DNA from: Chloroflexota bacterium
GTDB taxonomy: Bacteria; Chloroflexota; Ktedonobacteria; Ktedonobacterales; JADMIN01
Reading direction: 5' to 3'
Assembly: GCA_021814145.1 (NCBI GenBank)
Contig: JAKAIY010000016.1
Location: 1 to 39,905, forward strand
DNA length: 39,905 bases
The notes below the pieces were generated by a model, which ran no database searches, was not told where the DNA came from, and saw only the letters and a list, made by a program, of their open reading frames with translations. The position numbers and the translations under genes are program-made. Below, one piece after another: positions 1-9,449 of the stretch; the stretch's first letter is position 1, and every line of letters begins with the position of its first letter.

Positions 1-42
1 TGGCTGTATCTGGAAGAAAAGGGAGCAATTCGGGCGCCGCCG

Positions 43-816
43 CTAGGCCACGCTCTCCGCGAAAGCGCGGACGATGGCGACGAAGTCAGCGGTGAGGCTG
101 GCGCCGCCGACCAGCGCGCCGTCCACGTCGGGCAGGGCGGCCAGGTCGCGCGCGTTGGCGGCGGTGACGCTGCCGCCGTACTGCACGCGCACGGGCGCCG
201 CTTTCTCCGCGCCGTACATCTCCGCCAGCAGCGCGCGGATGATGGCGATCACGTCCGCCGCGTCCTGGGGCGTCGCGGCGCGGCCCGTGCCAATGGCCCA
301 CACCGGCTCGTAGGCCACCACCAGCTCGCCCAGCCGCTCCGCCGGAAGACCCGCCAGGCTGCCGCGCACCTGGGTGGTGATGACGCGCTCGGTCATGTTC
401 GCGTCGCGGTCCTCCAGCCGCTCGCCGACGCAGACGATGGGCTTGAGGTCATGCGCGAAGGCCGAGAGCGCCTTGCGGTTCACCAGCTCATCCGTCTCGC
501 CGAAGAGCGCGCGCCGCTCCGAATGGCCCAGGATGACGTATTCGCACAGCCCTTGCAGCATCAGCGGTGAAATCTCGCCGGTGAACGCGCCCTTCTCCGC
601 GAAGTGCATGTTCTGCGCGCCCAGCATGATCCCGCTCTTCTGCGTCAGGGCGTGGACGGCGGCGATTGAGATGGCGGGCGGGCAGAGCACGCGGTCAACG
701 CTCGTGATGGCGTCCAGGTCATCGAAGATGCCGCTCACGAAGTCGTGGGCGTCGGACGGGCCGTAATTCATCTTCCAGTTGCCAGCCACGATGGGCCGGC
801 GGGCAGGTGATGTCAT
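43..816 (-). CDS. tpiA: Triose-phosphate isomerase
   Basis: Interconverts dihydroxyacetone phosphate and glyceraldehyde 3-phosphate in cytosolic glycolysis and gluconeogenesis. The 257-residue protein has the normal length for the family and a complete active site: Asn13 and Lys15 in the NWKMN motif, the electrophile His98 in HSERR, and the catalytic base Glu170 in AYEPVWAIGTG, followed by the phosphate-binding GGSV and GGAS loops. It is the last gene of the gap-pgk-tpiA operon. Its ATG lies one base after the pgk stop codon (TGA-G-ATG), and its ribosome binding site (GGGGGAGG) lies inside the end of pgk, so translation is probably coupled. Nothing unusual was seen. Identification is certain. 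Confidence 0.98.
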   Translation of the reverse strand: MTSPARRPIVAGNWKMNYGPSDAHDFVSGIFDDLDAITSVDRVLCPPAISIAAVHALTQKSGIMLGAQNMHFAEKGAFTGEISPLMLQGLCEYVILGHSERRALFGETDELVNRKALSAFAHDLKPIVCVGERLEDRDANMTERVITTQVRGSLAGLPAERLGELVVAYEPVWAIGTGRAATPQDAADVIAIIRALLAEMYGAEKAAPVRVQYGGSVTAANARDLAALPDVDGALVGGASLTADFVAIVRAFAESVA

Positions 817-817
817 C

Positions 818-2059
818 TCACGCCTCCCCCGCGCCGCCGGGGCGCAGCGCCTCAGGAACCGCCGCGCGGTCGAGCAGGGCGGCCACGCCGGGCAATGTGC
901 GCCCCTCCAGGAACTCCATCGAGGCCCCGCCGCCAGTCGAGACGTGGGTCAGCTTCTCCGCCGCGCCCGCCTTCTCCACCGCCGCCGCCGAGTCGCCGCC
1001 GCCGACGATGGTGATCGCGCCGGCTTCCGTGCGCTCGACCAGCAGGTTGACCAGCGCGTCGGTCCCCTGCGCGAAGGCCGGGAACTCCGCCACGCCCAGC
1101 GTGCCGTTCCAGACGATGGTGCGCGCGTCCGCCAGGACCTCGCCAAAAGCCAGGATGGTCTGCGGGCCAACGTCCATGATGCGCCAGCCCTCATGCACCG
1201 CGTCGGGCGTCGTCAGCGTGCGCTCGGCGTCGGCGGCGAATTTCTCACCCACCGCGACATCCACCGGCAGCACGAAGCGCTTGCCCGCCGCCTCAGCCTT
1301 GGCCATCAGGCGGCGCGCCTCATCGAGCTTGTCGTCCTCCACCAGCGAGTCGCCCATGAACAGGCCGCGCGCCTTGAAGAACGTATTGGCCATGCCGCCG
1401 CCGATCAGGACGGCGTCGGCCAGGTCAATCAGCCGGTCGAGCGTGGCGATCTTGTCGGAGACTTTCGCCCCGCCGGAGATGGCTACCAGCGGCCGCTCGG
1501 GCGTCTCCAGCGCGGAGCCAAGGAAGGTCAGCTCCTTCTCCATCAGGAAGCCAGCGACAGCGGGCAGGTCGTGCGCCACGCCCTCCGTGCTGGCGTGCGC
1601 GCGGTGCGCCGTGCCGAAGGCGTCGTTGACGTAGATCTCGCCCAGCGCGGCCAGCTGGCGGGCAAAGGCCGGATCGTTGGCCTCCTCCTCGGGATGGAAG
1701 CGCAGGTTCTCCAGCAGCAGGACCTGGCCCGGCTGGAGCGCCCGCGCCATCGCCTCCACCTCCGGCCCCACGCAGTCCGGCGCCAGCGCCACAGGGCGGC
1801 CCAGCAGCTCGCTCAGCCGCTCCGCCACCGGGCGCAGGCTATACTTCGGGTTCACCTGGCCCTTGGGGCGGCCCAGGTGGCTCATCAGGACCAGCGCGGC
1901 CCCCTGATCGAGCAGATACCGGATCGTTGGCAGCGAGGCGCGGATGCGCGTATCGTCAGTGACCGCGCCGGTGTCCTGATCCTGCGGCACATTGAAGTCC
2001 ACGCGCTCCAGCACGCGCTTGCCGCGCAGCGCGACATCGCGCACGGTGGCTTTGTCCAT
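818..2059 (-). CDS. pgk: Phosphoglycerate kinase
   Basis: Transfers phosphate between 1,3-bisphosphoglycerate and ADP, the first ATP-yielding step of lower glycolysis. The chosen start gives 413 residues, a usual length. N-terminal domain motifs are RVDFNVP (residues 19-25), the SHLGRPKG substrate loop and [10 protein letters not shown]. The C-terminal nucleotide domain has [28 protein letters not shown] and the final [13 protein letters not shown]. The reading frame stays open 27 codons further upstream, but that part does not resemble the family, and the ATG directly before the conserved KATVRD segment fits best. A GTG three codons earlier is an alternative. It sits between gap and tpiA, and its stop codon is separated from the tpiA start by a single base. 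Confidence 0.97.
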   Translation of the reverse strand: MDKATVRDVALRGKRVLERVDFNVPQDQDTGAVTDDTRIRASLPTIRYLLDQGAALVLMSHLGRPKGQVNPKYSLRPVAERLSELLGRPVALAPDCVGPEVEAMARALQPGQVLLLENLRFHPEEEANDPAFARQLAALGEIYVNDAFGTAHRAHASTEGVAHDLPAVAGFLMEKELTFLGSALETPERPLVAISGGAKVSDKIATLDRLIDLADAVLIGGGMANTFFKARGLFMGDSLVEDDKLDEARRLMAKAEAAGKRFVLPVDVAVGEKFAADAERTLTTPDAVHEGWRIMDVGPQTILAFGEVLADARTIVWNGTLGVAEFPAFAQGTDALVNLLVERTEAGAITIVGGGDSAAAVEKAGAAEKLTHVSTGGGASMEFLEGRTLPGVAALLDRAAVPEALRPGGAGEA

Positions 2060-2253
2060 CGGATTCACCGTTTTCTCTTGTTGGTAGTGAGATGTCGGGA
2101 ACGCGCGGGGGGACGCCGGGCGCCTGAAACTACGCCTCAAGGCCCTGGCGGGCCACAGCGCCCGGTTTCACCCGCCGCCCGCGCGGACGGGTCCCGTGGC
2201 GGCTTGCCGCCTTCAGGCGCGCATGCGTTCGCCCGGCGCCCCGGCGCCCCGCG

Positions 2254-3264
2254 CTACAGCCGCTCGGCGATGAAATGCGTCAGGTCGGCCACGCGCGACG
2301 AGTAGCCCCACTCATTGTCGTACCAGGCGATGACCTTGATGAAGTCGCCGCCCAGCGCCATCGTCGAGAGGCCGTCAATGATCGAGGAGTGGGAGTCGCC
2401 GCGGAAGTCGCTCGAGACCAGCGGCTCCTCGGTGTAGTCGAGGATGCCGTTGAGCTTGCCCGCCGCCGCCGCCTTGAACGTCGCGTTGATCTCCTCGACG
2501 CTCGCGCTCTTCCGTATCTGGGCGACGAAATCCACCACCGAGACGGTCACGGTCGGCACGCGCAGCGAGAAACCGTCGAACTTGCCCTTCAGCTCCGGAA
2601 TCACCAGCGCCAGCGCGCGGGCGGCCCCGGTCGTTGTGGGGATGATGTTGGCGGCGGCGGCGCGCGCGCGGCGCAGGTCGCTGTGGATCACGTCGAGGAT
2701 CCGCTGGTCATTGGTGTAAGAGTGGACGGTGGTCATCAGGCCGCGCTCAATGCCGTAGGCGTCGTTGATGACCTTGGCCGCCGGAGCCAGGCAGTTGGTC
2801 GTGCAGGAAGCGTTGGAGACGACGTGGTGCGTGGCGGGATCATACTTGTCCTCGTTGACGCCCAGCACCAGCGTGATGTCCTCATTCTTGGCCGGGGCCG
2901 AGATGATGACTTTTTTCACCGTGTCGCGGCGGTGCGCGGCGGCCTTGGTGGCGTCGGTGAAGAAGCCGGTGGACTCGATGACGATCTCGGCGCCGACCTC
3001 ACCCCAGGGAATCGAGTTCGGGTCGCGGTCGGAGAAGACGCGGATGCGCTTGCCATTGATGACGATGTCTTTGCCCGCCACCTCCACGGTCCCATTGAAG
3101 CGGCCATAGGTAGAGTCGTAGCGGAAGAGGTGGGCGTTGGATTCGGTATCGGTGAGGTCATTGATGGCGACGACATCAATATCGTTGGGATAGCGCTCGA
3201 GCATCGCCTTGAGACTCTGGCGGCCAATACGCCCAAAGCCGTTGATAGCGACCCGTGTAGCCAT
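2254..3264 (-). CDS. gap: Glyceraldehyde-3-phosphate dehydrogenase, type I
   Basis: Oxidises and phosphorylates glyceraldehyde 3-phosphate to 1,3-bisphosphoglycerate with NAD. The 336-residue protein opens with the dinucleotide-binding GFGRIGR loop. The acidic Asp36 in AINDLTD at the end of the second strand favours NAD over NADP. The catalytic Cys154 is in [12 protein letters not shown] and the activating His181 in [10 protein letters not shown]. The start was set at the ATG with AGGAGG ten bases upstream; the frame is open for 66 more codons, but that extension is not family-like. It is the first gene of gap-pgk-tpiA, with 194 bases before pgk. Expression probably starts from the extended -10 element near 3453-3458, leaving a long leader. 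Confidence 0.98.
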   Translation of the reverse strand: MATRVAINGFGRIGRQSLKAMLERYPNDIDVVAINDLTDTESNAHLFRYDSTYGRFNGTVEVAGKDIVINGKRIRVFSDRDPNSIPWGEVGAEIVIESTGFFTDATKAAAHRRDTVKKVIISAPAKNEDITLVLGVNEDKYDPATHHVVSNASCTTNCLAPAAKVINDAYGIERGLMTTVHSYTNDQRILDVIHSDLRRARAAAANIIPTTTGAARALALVIPELKGKFDGFSLRVPTVTVSVVDFVAQIRKSASVEEINATFKAAAAGKLNGILDYTEEPLVSSDFRGDSHSSIIDGLSTMALGGDFIKVIAWYDNEWGYSSRVADLTHFIAERL

Positions 3265-3712
3265 GTGAGAACATCCTCCTGTGCGGCTGGTGGAGCTCAT
3301 CTGAGCGGACCTGGAAAAACTTCTCCAGCGACGCGGCCACATCGCCGCGTCCCACTCGGCGGCGCCGCGCCTGTCGCGCCGCCGCCAGCCGTGAGCTCCC
3401 GTCACTGCCCAGCGACGCCGCATGTCCGGCGCCAGCGCCCGCACGCGCCCAAATTGTATCACCAGGCGGCCTCAGACTGGCCGGTTCGGCCGCGCGGCGA
3501 TTATTCCGGCAAAAACGCGGCGGCGCGCGCGTCTGAAATAGGGGCTGGCGCCGCGCCACCGGCAGCGGGGCTTGCCGTGAGACGCGCAAATATATCGTAT
3601 CTTGATGAACAGGGCCACATTGGTGGCCTGTCCAGCGTGACACGCGACCGCGCGTCGCGCGTCCCTGTGGCGCGTCGCAGAGATCGCGCCAGCGTTTTTA
3701 GGAGCGGCCATA
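3265..3712. other. Divergent intergenic region between gap and the M1 aminopeptidase
   Basis: These 448 bases separate two divergent genes and I see no credible protein. The gap side holds the gap ribosome binding site (3275-3280) and the extended -10 candidate. The aminopeptidase side has an AT-rich patch (3587-3604) that could hold a weak plus-strand promoter (TTGCCG at 3572, then TCGTAT or TATCGT about 17 bases on). A perfect GGCCAC-ATTG-GTGGCC hairpin or operator-like dyad follows at 3613-3628. The reading frames open through the region have the biased composition of GC-rich shadow frames. Confidence 0.5.
3453..3458 (-). promoter_or_regulatory. Putative extended -10 promoter of the gap-pgk-tpiA operon
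   Basis: On the minus strand the sequence reads TGATACAAT, a TGn extended -10 element with a good hexamer (TACAAT). No convincing -35 is present 16-18 bases upstream, which is tolerated for extended -10 promoters. It would leave a leader of roughly 180 bases before the gap start. Pattern match only. Confidence 0.4.
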
Positions 3713-6322
3713 ATGTCCGGCGATACTCCAATCAATAACCCCAAGGCCTACCGGCTTCCAACAGCCGTGCGACCACGCCACTATGAGATCACGCTTGACG
3801 CGCGGCCTGGCCGTGAGACATTCCACGGATCAGTCACCATTCGCCTGGCGGTTGAGACGCCAGTGAACGTCATCGAGCTGCACGCCCGCGACCTCGCCAT
3901 CACGAGCGCGCGGCTGACCACCGCCAGCGGCGCGATGACGGTGGCGTCGGTGGTGATGGACGCCGAGCGCGAGATCGCCGTGGTGACGCCAGAGGGGCGG
4001 GTCCCAGCCGGTGAGGCGACGCTCGCGCTTGACTTCAACGGCCATCTCAGCCCCAGCCTGGAGGGCCTGTTTCTCTCGAAGGATGGCCCCGATGAGTTGC
4101 TGTGCAGCCAGTGCGAGGCGACCGGCGCGCGCGCCATCATCCCCTGCTGGGATGAGCCAACTTTCAAGGCGAGCTTCACCTGGACTGTGACAACGGCGCC
4201 GGGCCAGACCGTGCTGACGAATGGCAGACCGCTCGGCGCGGAGCCCAGCGCGGACAGGGCGAGCGTGACGTGGCGCTTCGCCGCGACAAAGCCTATGTCC
4301 AGCTACCTGATCGCCATCGCCATTGGCGATTTCGCCAGCACGCCGGAGCGTGTGGTCAATGGCGTGCCGCTGCGCGTCTGGGCGCTGAAGGGCAAGGAGG
4401 CGCTAGGGACCTTCGCGCTCGACGTGACGGCGGAGCTGCTGCCGTTCTATGAAGACTATTTCGCGGCGCCCTATCATTTCGACAAGCTCGACAATGTGGC
4501 TGTGCCGAACTTTGGCGCGGGCGCGATGGAGAACGCGGGGCTGATCGTCTCACGGGCGCCCGTGCTGCTGCTGGACGAGCGGGCCGCCTCGCGCCGGGAG
4601 GAGCTGCTCGTCGCGGAGGTGACCGCGCACGAGTTCGCGCATATGTGGTTTGGCGATCTGGTGACGATGCGCTGGTGGGATGACCTCTGGCTGAATGAGG
4701 CCTTCGCCACCTGGATGTCCAACCACGCCATTGACGCCCTGCGCCCGCAGTATCGCGCATGGGACGAGGCGCGGGTCGGCTCTGACGCCGGACTCGCCGC
4801 CGATTCGCTGGTCAGCTCGCACCCCATCTACCATCCCGTTTCCACGCCGCGCGCCGTGATGGAAAACTTCGATGTCATCACCTATCAGAAGGGCGCGGCG
4901 GTCCTGCGGATGACGCATGACTTCCTGGGCGATGAGGCGTTCCGCGCCGGGCTGCGCGCCTACATGGCGGAGTTCGCGGAGAGCAACGCGACAGGCGCCG
5001 ATCTCTGGCGCCACTTGCAGCAGGCCTCTGACCTGCCCGTCAGCGCAATGATGGAAGGCTGGATTCTCCAGGCGGGGCATCCGCTGATTGACGTGTCGCT
5101 GGACGCGGACGGGGCGCCGGGCGAGGCGCGGATCCAGGTGAGCCAGCGCCGCTTCTACTCCGCCGCGAACGCCCCCGCCAGCGATGAGCTGTGGCGCGTC
5201 CCGATGCAGGTCCGCTACGAGGATGACGCGGGTGTCCATACCACGCGCTACCTGCTGGCGGAGCGCAGCGCGTCGTTCGTCATCCCGGTGAGCGGCGAGC
5301 TGCGCTGGCTCTACGCCAACGCGGGCGAGATCGGCTTCTATCGCCAGCGGCTCGACGCGACGCTGCTGGCGCGGGTCCAGGCGCATCTGGCGCGGCTCAC
5401 GCCCGCCGAGCAGCGGGGGCTGCTGCGCGACCAGTGGGCGCTGGTCTCCAACGGCTCGCAGCCGATCGCGGTATATCTCGACACGCTGGCGGCGCTGAGC
5501 GGCGGCGAGGATGAGCTCCTGATTGGCCAGATCGTCGGTGAGCATCTGGGCCGGACGCGGACGCTGCTGGAGTTCGCGGGTGACGAGCGGGCGCTGGCGG
5601 GCTATCGCGCCTGGGTGGCGCGGCTGTTCGCGGGGAAGATGGCGGCGCTGGGCTACGAGCCGCGCGCTGGCGAGCCGGTGGAAACCTCGCGACTACGCGC
5701 CTCCACGCTGAGCGCGATGGCGGTCTTCGCGCGCGACCCTGAGGCTATCGCCCAGGCGCGGCGGCTGCAGGAGCGCGAGGCGGCGGACCCGGCGGCGGTG
5801 GACCCGAATCTCGCCCCGGTGGCCATCAGCGCGACGGCCTCCGCGGGTGACGCCGCGACCTACGACCGCTTCCTGACGCTGTATCAGGAGCGCAAGGGCG
5901 GCGCGTTCTCGCCTGACCAGATCGAGCGCTACGCCGGGGCCTTCGCGCTCTTCGAGCCGGACGAGCTGACCACGCGCACCACCACGCTGATGGGCCAGGG
6001 CGAGACGGTCTTCCCCATCCAGGCGCAGCTCCAGATCCTGGTCGCGATGCTCTCGCGCCCGCGCACGCAGCGCAAGGCGTGGGACTTCATCCGGTCAAAC
6101 TGGGACTTCATACAGGTCCGCGCGCCGTTCCTGACGCCGCGCCTGGTGGAATTCACAGGCGCGCTGTCGGAGTCCATGCGCGATGAGGCGGTCGCTTTCT
6201 GGGATGAGCGTTTGAAGGGCGAGTACGCTGGCCCCTACGCCCGCGCGCTGGAGCGGATAGACCAGAACGCCGAGCTGCGCGCCCGCACGCGCGGCGACCT
6301 GCTGGCCTACTTCTCCAGGTAG
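3713..6322 (+). CDS. M1 family zinc aminopeptidase (puromycin-sensitive/Tricorn-factor type)
   Basis: Removes N-terminal amino acids from peptides, most likely in the cytosol since no signal peptide is visible. The 869-residue length matches the Tricorn-interacting-factor and puromycin-sensitive branch of M1. The exopeptidase motif GAMEN is at residues 270-274. The zinc site HEFAH is at 306-310, with the third ligand Glu329 in NEAF. The probable catalytic Tyr lies in the ITYQKGA segment. An N-terminal beta domain runs to about residue 200, and the C-terminal half fits the ERAP1_C-like helical domain. AGGAG lies eight bases before the ATG. The gene stands alone on the plus strand, and its end faces the queA-like gene with 34 bases between them. 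Confidence 0.95.
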   Translation: MSGDTPINNPKAYRLPTAVRPRHYEITLDARPGRETFHGSVTIRLAVETPVNVIELHARDLAITSARLTTASGAMTVASVVMDAEREIAVVTPEGRVPAGEATLALDFNGHLSPSLEGLFLSKDGPDELLCSQCEATGARAIIPCWDEPTFKASFTWTVTTAPGQTVLTNGRPLGAEPSADRASVTWRFAATKPMSSYLIAIAIGDFASTPERVVNGVPLRVWALKGKEALGTFALDVTAELLPFYEDYFAAPYHFDKLDNVAVPNFGAGAMENAGLIVSRAPVLLLDERAASRREELLVAEVTAHEFAHMWFGDLVTMRWWDDLWLNEAFATWMSNHAIDALRPQYRAWDEARVGSDAGLAADSLVSSHPIYHPVSTPRAVMENFDVITYQKGAAVLRMTHDFLGDEAFRAGLRAYMAEFAESNATGADLWRHLQQASDLPVSAMMEGWILQAGHPLIDVSLDADGAPGEARIQVSQRRFYSAANAPASDELWRVPMQVRYEDDAGVHTTRYLLAERSASFVIPVSGELRWLYANAGEIGFYRQRLDATLLARVQAHLARLTPAEQRGLLRDQWALVSNGSQPIAVYLDTLAALSGGEDELLIGQIVGEHLGRTRTLLEFAGDERALAGYRAWVARLFAGKMAALGYEPRAGEPVETSRLRASTLSAMAVFARDPEAIAQARRLQEREAADPAAVDPNLAPVAISATASAGDAATYDRFLTLYQERKGGAFSPDQIERYAGAFALFEPDELTTRTTTLMGQGETVFPIQAQLQILVAMLSRPRTQRKAWDFIRSNWDFIQVRAPFLTPRLVEFTGALSESMRDEAVAFWDERLKGEYAGPYARALERIDQNAELRARTRGDLLAYFSR

Positions 6323-6356
6323 GCCACGCGCCGGGAGGGGCGCGGCGAGGGCGCCA

Positions 6357-7439
6357 TCACGGCAGCATGAGGTGCAGGTCACCGAACTCATGCCAGAGGT
6401 AGCCCTCGCGCAGCGCCTCCTCGTAGGTGGCGCGCAGACGCTCGCGGCCCGTCAGCGCCTCCAGCATGGCGAGGTGGCTGGAGCGCGGCTCGTGCAGGCC
6501 GGTCAACAGGCCGTCCACCGCGCGCAGGCCGCGCTCCGGCGTGATGATGACATCCGTCCAGCCCTCGCCGGGGTGGACCATGCCGCGCTCGTCCGTCACC
6601 GTCTCCAGCGCGCGCACGGCGGTCGTGCCAATGGCGATGACGCGCGCGCCCGCCGCCCGCGTCACCGTCAGCAGGCGCGCCGTCGTCTCCGGGACCCGGT
6701 AATATTCCTCATACGGCGGCTCGTGGTCTTCGAGGCTGGCGACGCCGGTATGCAGCAGCAGCGGCGCGAACACCACCCCCCGCGCGACCAGCGCCGCCAT
6801 CAGCTCCGGCGTGAACGCCAGCCCCGCCGATGGCGCCTCGGCGCTGCCATACTCCGTGACATAGACCGTCTGATAATAGCTGGCCGGCCAGGACTCCGGC
6901 ACGTAGCGGTAGCGGATCGGGAAGCCGAAGCGCGCCAGGTAGTCGTGGATGGGTAGCGGCGTTCGCAGCGTCGCCAGCCACAGGCGCGGCGGATGGGCGC
7001 TCGCGGGGTACGGCGCGTGGAGCAGCGCGCTCGCCCCGCCCGGCAGCGCCAGCGTCTCGCCCGCCAGGTCCTCGCGGAAGGGCCGCGAGCCGTCGGGGTG
7101 GGGCGTGCGCGCCTCCACCGTCCAGAAGTCGCCGGGCAGGTGGGTGGAGAGGTGCAGCTCCAGCGGCGAGCCGTCCACGCGCGTCACCGACAGCGCGGCG
7201 TTGAGCGTGCCGCTGGTGTTGATCACCAGCGCGTCGCCCGCGCGCAGGAACGCGCCAATCTCGCGGAACCGGGCGTGCGCGATCGCCGCGCAGGCGCCGC
7301 GATGCGACACCATCAGCCGCACCTCGTCGCGCGCCAGCCCGCGCGCCTCCGGCGGCTCGGACGCCTCCAGGGCGGGCGGCAGTGTGAAGTCGAGCGCGAT
7401 ATCGAGCGCCCGCGTCGTGCGGGCCTGTGTGGTCGTCAT
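6357..7439 (-). CDS. QueA-like S-adenosylmethionine:tRNA ribosyltransferase-isomerase, divergent
   Basis: Belongs to the QueA family, whose characterised members move the ribosyl part of S-adenosylmethionine onto 7-aminomethyl-7-deazaguanine in tRNA to make epoxyqueuosine. At 360 residues it has family length. The C-terminal half matches well: EEYYRVPE, ARVIAIGTTAVRALE, GWTDVIITPERG and DGLLTGLHEPRSS. The N-terminal signature differs: the usual NDTRVxPAR stretch reads INTSGTLNAAL. It may be a paralogue with another substrate rather than the true queuosine enzyme, and no other queuosine gene is in the window. The start ATG overlaps the stop of the upstream SDR-VOC gene (ATGA), indicating translational coupling and a shared task. 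Confidence 0.8.
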   Translation of the reverse strand: MTTTQARTTRALDIALDFTLPPALEASEPPEARGLARDEVRLMVSHRGACAAIAHARFREIGAFLRAGDALVINTSGTLNAALSVTRVDGSPLELHLSTHLPGDFWTVEARTPHPDGSRPFREDLAGETLALPGGASALLHAPYPASAHPPRLWLATLRTPLPIHDYLARFGFPIRYRYVPESWPASYYQTVYVTEYGSAEAPSAGLAFTPELMAALVARGVVFAPLLLHTGVASLEDHEPPYEEYYRVPETTARLLTVTRAAGARVIAIGTTAVRALETVTDERGMVHPGEGWTDVIITPERGLRAVDGLLTGLHEPRSSHLAMLEALTGRERLRATYEEALREGYLWHEFGDLHLMLP

Positions 7440-8557
7440 GCTTCCTCTCCCTTGGCGTCAGGGTCCGGCTGGTAGAGCGAGAGCTGCATGCCATCGGGCG
7501 CGCGCAGCCGCTGGGTGAGCGTCCCCCATGAGGTGTGAACTGGCCCACGCGGCGCTTCCGCCCCATGCGCCCGCAGCCGTTCCGACGCGCGCGCGACGTT
7601 CTCCACTTCCAGCGCCAGCCGCACGGGGCCAGCGACGCGCTCGCCCGCCTCCACGTCGTCGGTGTAGGCCGCGTCAGCCTCGTCCAGCAGCTCGATGGTC
7701 GCGCGGCCCGCCGCCAGCACGACGCTGCGCCCCGTCTCGCCGCTGCTCCAGTCAGTGACGGTAGGCAGGCCCAGCCCGTCGCGGTAGAAGGCCAGCGCCC
7801 GGTCGAAGTCCGCGACCGTCAGCGCCACCCGCGTCTCCCGCACGCCGCTGGCCTCATCCGGCGCTGGCCGGGATGGCAGCGCGCGCGCCTGGTAGCGCCC
7901 GCTGGGCAGCGCGCCGCTGAGCAGCGCGACCAGCCCCGGCGCGCTCTCCTCCGGCGGCGGGCGGTCGCTGATGTCCTCGCCGGGGTACGCTTCCTGATGC
8001 ATCTGGGTGCGCATGTCGCCGGGGTCCACCCAGTAGACGCGCAGGTCGGGGCGCTCGGCGGCGAGCACGTTGGAGAGCTGTTCGAGCGCCGCCTTGCTGG
8101 CGCCGTAGCCGCCCCAGCCAGGGTAGGCCTCCACGCCCGCGTCGCTGGTAACGTTGATGATCCGCGCCCCTGGCTTGAGCTGGTCGCGCACGGCCTGGAG
8201 CAACGCCAGCGGCGCGATCACATTCGCGCGAAAGACCGCTTCCAGCGCCGCGATGGGATAGTCGAGCAGCGCGGGCAGCGGGCTGACGCCGAGCGTGCTG
8301 GCGTTGTTGATGACGGCGTCCAGCCCGCCCAGCTCGCGCGCCGCCGCCGCTAGCCCGTCGCGGTGCGCCGCGTCGGTCACATCGCCCGCCAGCGCGATCA
8401 CGCGCGTCTCGCCGGCCAGTTCCGAGCGCGCCGCCGCCAGCGCCTCCGCGCCCCGCGCGTCAATCAGCAAGGTCCACCCGCGCCGCGCCAGCTCGCGCGC
8501 CAGGGCCAGCCCCAGCCCGCGCGACGCGCCAGTGATCAAAGCGGTCTGTGTCGTCAT
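7436..8557 (-). CDS. SDR oxidoreductase fused to a VOC (glyoxalase-like) domain
   Basis: Two-domain protein of 373 residues. Residues 1-225 are a classical short-chain dehydrogenase with the cofactor loop TGASRGLG (9-16), NNAS (84-87), Ser138, and the catalytic pair Tyr151/Lys155 in YGASK. A proline-rich linker (about 225-240) leads to a vicinal-oxygen-chelate domain (about 241-367). Its pattern is VALTVADFDRALAFYRDGLG, ending DGMQLSLYQ. The usual VOC metal ligands at the first strand (His) and last strand (Glu) are not obvious, so the second domain may bind rather than catalyse. GGAGG precedes the ATG by eight bases. It is the first gene of a coupled pair with the QueA-like gene. The substrate is unknown; the domain calls are secure. 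Confidence 0.88.
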   Translation of the reverse strand: MTTQTALITGASRGLGLALARELARRGWTLLIDARGAEALAAARSELAGETRVIALAGDVTDAAHRDGLAAAARELGGLDAVINNASTLGVSPLPALLDYPIAALEAVFRANVIAPLALLQAVRDQLKPGARIINVTSDAGVEAYPGWGGYGASKAALEQLSNVLAAERPDLRVYWVDPGDMRTQMHQEAYPGEDISDRPPPEESAPGLVALLSGALPSGRYQARALPSRPAPDEASGVRETRVALTVADFDRALAFYRDGLGLPTVTDWSSGETGRSVVLAAGRATIELLDEADAAYTDDVEAGERVAGPVRLALEVENVARASERLRAHGAEAPRGPVHTSWGTLTQRLRAPDGMQLSLYQPDPDAKGEEA

Positions 8558-8750
8558 CTGTTCAGCCTCCGTTGGCGTATTGGTTCAATCGCGGACGGGT
8601 GAGGCTGGCGCGTTCATTCGCCAGCCAGGACTGGGCCATTCACCGCCTCACGCCCGCTCACATCCATGAGCATAGACCGCGCCCTCGCTGGCCGCACTGT
8701 CCATGCGGCCCATCGCGTCCCTGTCCATTGGTACAGTATCGCCGTTCCCC

Positions 8751-8773
8751 CCCTCTCCGCTCAGGAGAAAGGG
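8751..8773 (-). terminator. Weak stem-loop downstream of the response regulator
   Basis: Complementary arms TCTCC and GGAGA around a five-base loop, extended by CCC/GGG with a two-base bulge, lie 23-45 bases beyond the response-regulator stop codon. There is no clear U-tract, so termination here is uncertain. Confidence 0.25.
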
Positions 8774-8795
8774 CCAGGTGATGAGGTCCGCGCCC

Positions 8796-9449
8796 TCACT
8801 CCTCCGGCGCCAGGCTCAGCAATCCGCGCTGGGTCGCCAGCGTCACCACCTCGGTGCGGTTGCCCGCGCCCAGCTTGCGCATCAGCGCGGCCACATGGAA
8901 CTTCGCCGTCCGCTCGCGGACGCCCAGGCGCGCGGCGATCTCCTTGTTTTGCAGGCCGCGCCCCAGCAGCCGCAGCGTCTCGCGCTCGCGGTCGGTCAAC
9001 GCGGGAACAGGCTGCCCGTCCGGCTCCGCGACATGGCGCAACAGCCGCGACGCCACAACGGGCGTGAGTGGCGACCCGCCCGCCGCGACGACGCGGATCG
9101 CGCGGAAGACCTCCTCGCGCGGCGCGCCCTTGAGCAGATAGCCCTGCGCGCCCGCCCGCAGCGCGGCCAGGATGCGCTCGTCGGTGTCGAACGCGGTGAA
9201 GATGATCACGCGCGCCGCCGCGCCCGCCTCCTGAAGCCGCCGCAGCGTCTCGACCCCGTCGCCGTCCGGCATCTCCAGGTCCAGCAGCGCCACATCAGGC
9301 GCGCGCTCCATCACGAGCCGCGTCGCCTCCGCGCCCGTTCCCGCCTCACCTACGACAGTGAAATCTGGCTGGGTATTCAGCACCATCACCAGCCCGTCGC
9401 GCACGATGGGGTGGTCGTCGGCCACGACGATGCGAATCACGCCACTCAT
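8796..9449 (-). CDS. NarL/LuxR-family response regulator
   Basis: DNA-binding partner of the adjacent sensor kinase. The 217-residue protein has a receiver domain (1-120) with the acidic pair Asp11-Asp12, phospho-acceptor Asp57 in ALLDLEMPD, Thr85 and Lys107. A GerE/LuxR helix-turn-helix follows (about 149-205: LTDRERETLRLLGRG, then NKEIAARLGV and TAKFHVAALMRKL). The frame extends far upstream, but the start is fixed by the family and by the ATGA overlap with the kinase stop codon at 9446-9449, which shows coupled translation. The upstream ABC cluster on the same strand is a plausible regulatory target, as in Bacillus systems where a NarL-type pair sits beside an ABC-2 transporter; that link is inferred. 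Confidence 0.95.
   Translation of the reverse strand: MSGVIRIVVADDHPIVRDGLVMVLNTQPDFTVVGEAGTGAEATRLVMERAPDVALLDLEMPDGDGVETLRRLQEAGAAARVIIFTAFDTDERILAALRAGAQGYLLKGAPREEVFRAIRVVAAGGSPLTPVVASRLLRHVAEPDGQPVPALTDRERETLRLLGRGLQNKEIAARLGVRERTAKFHVAALMRKLGAGNRTEVVTLATQRGLLSLAPEE

Noticed and set aside
779..2305. Long plus-strand reading frame opposite pgk, and similar long frames at 2275-3738, 32049-33707 and 34540-35970
   Set aside because: They lie antisense to certain genes (pgk, gap, aspS, PP2C). Their predicted proteins are Arg/Ala/Gly-rich without domains, which is expected in GC-rich DNA where stop codons are rare.
8575..8610. GGTTCAATC at 8584 resembling a tRNA T-loop
   Set aside because: The flanking bases do not form a five-pair T stem, and no acceptor, D or anticodon arms fit at the right distances.
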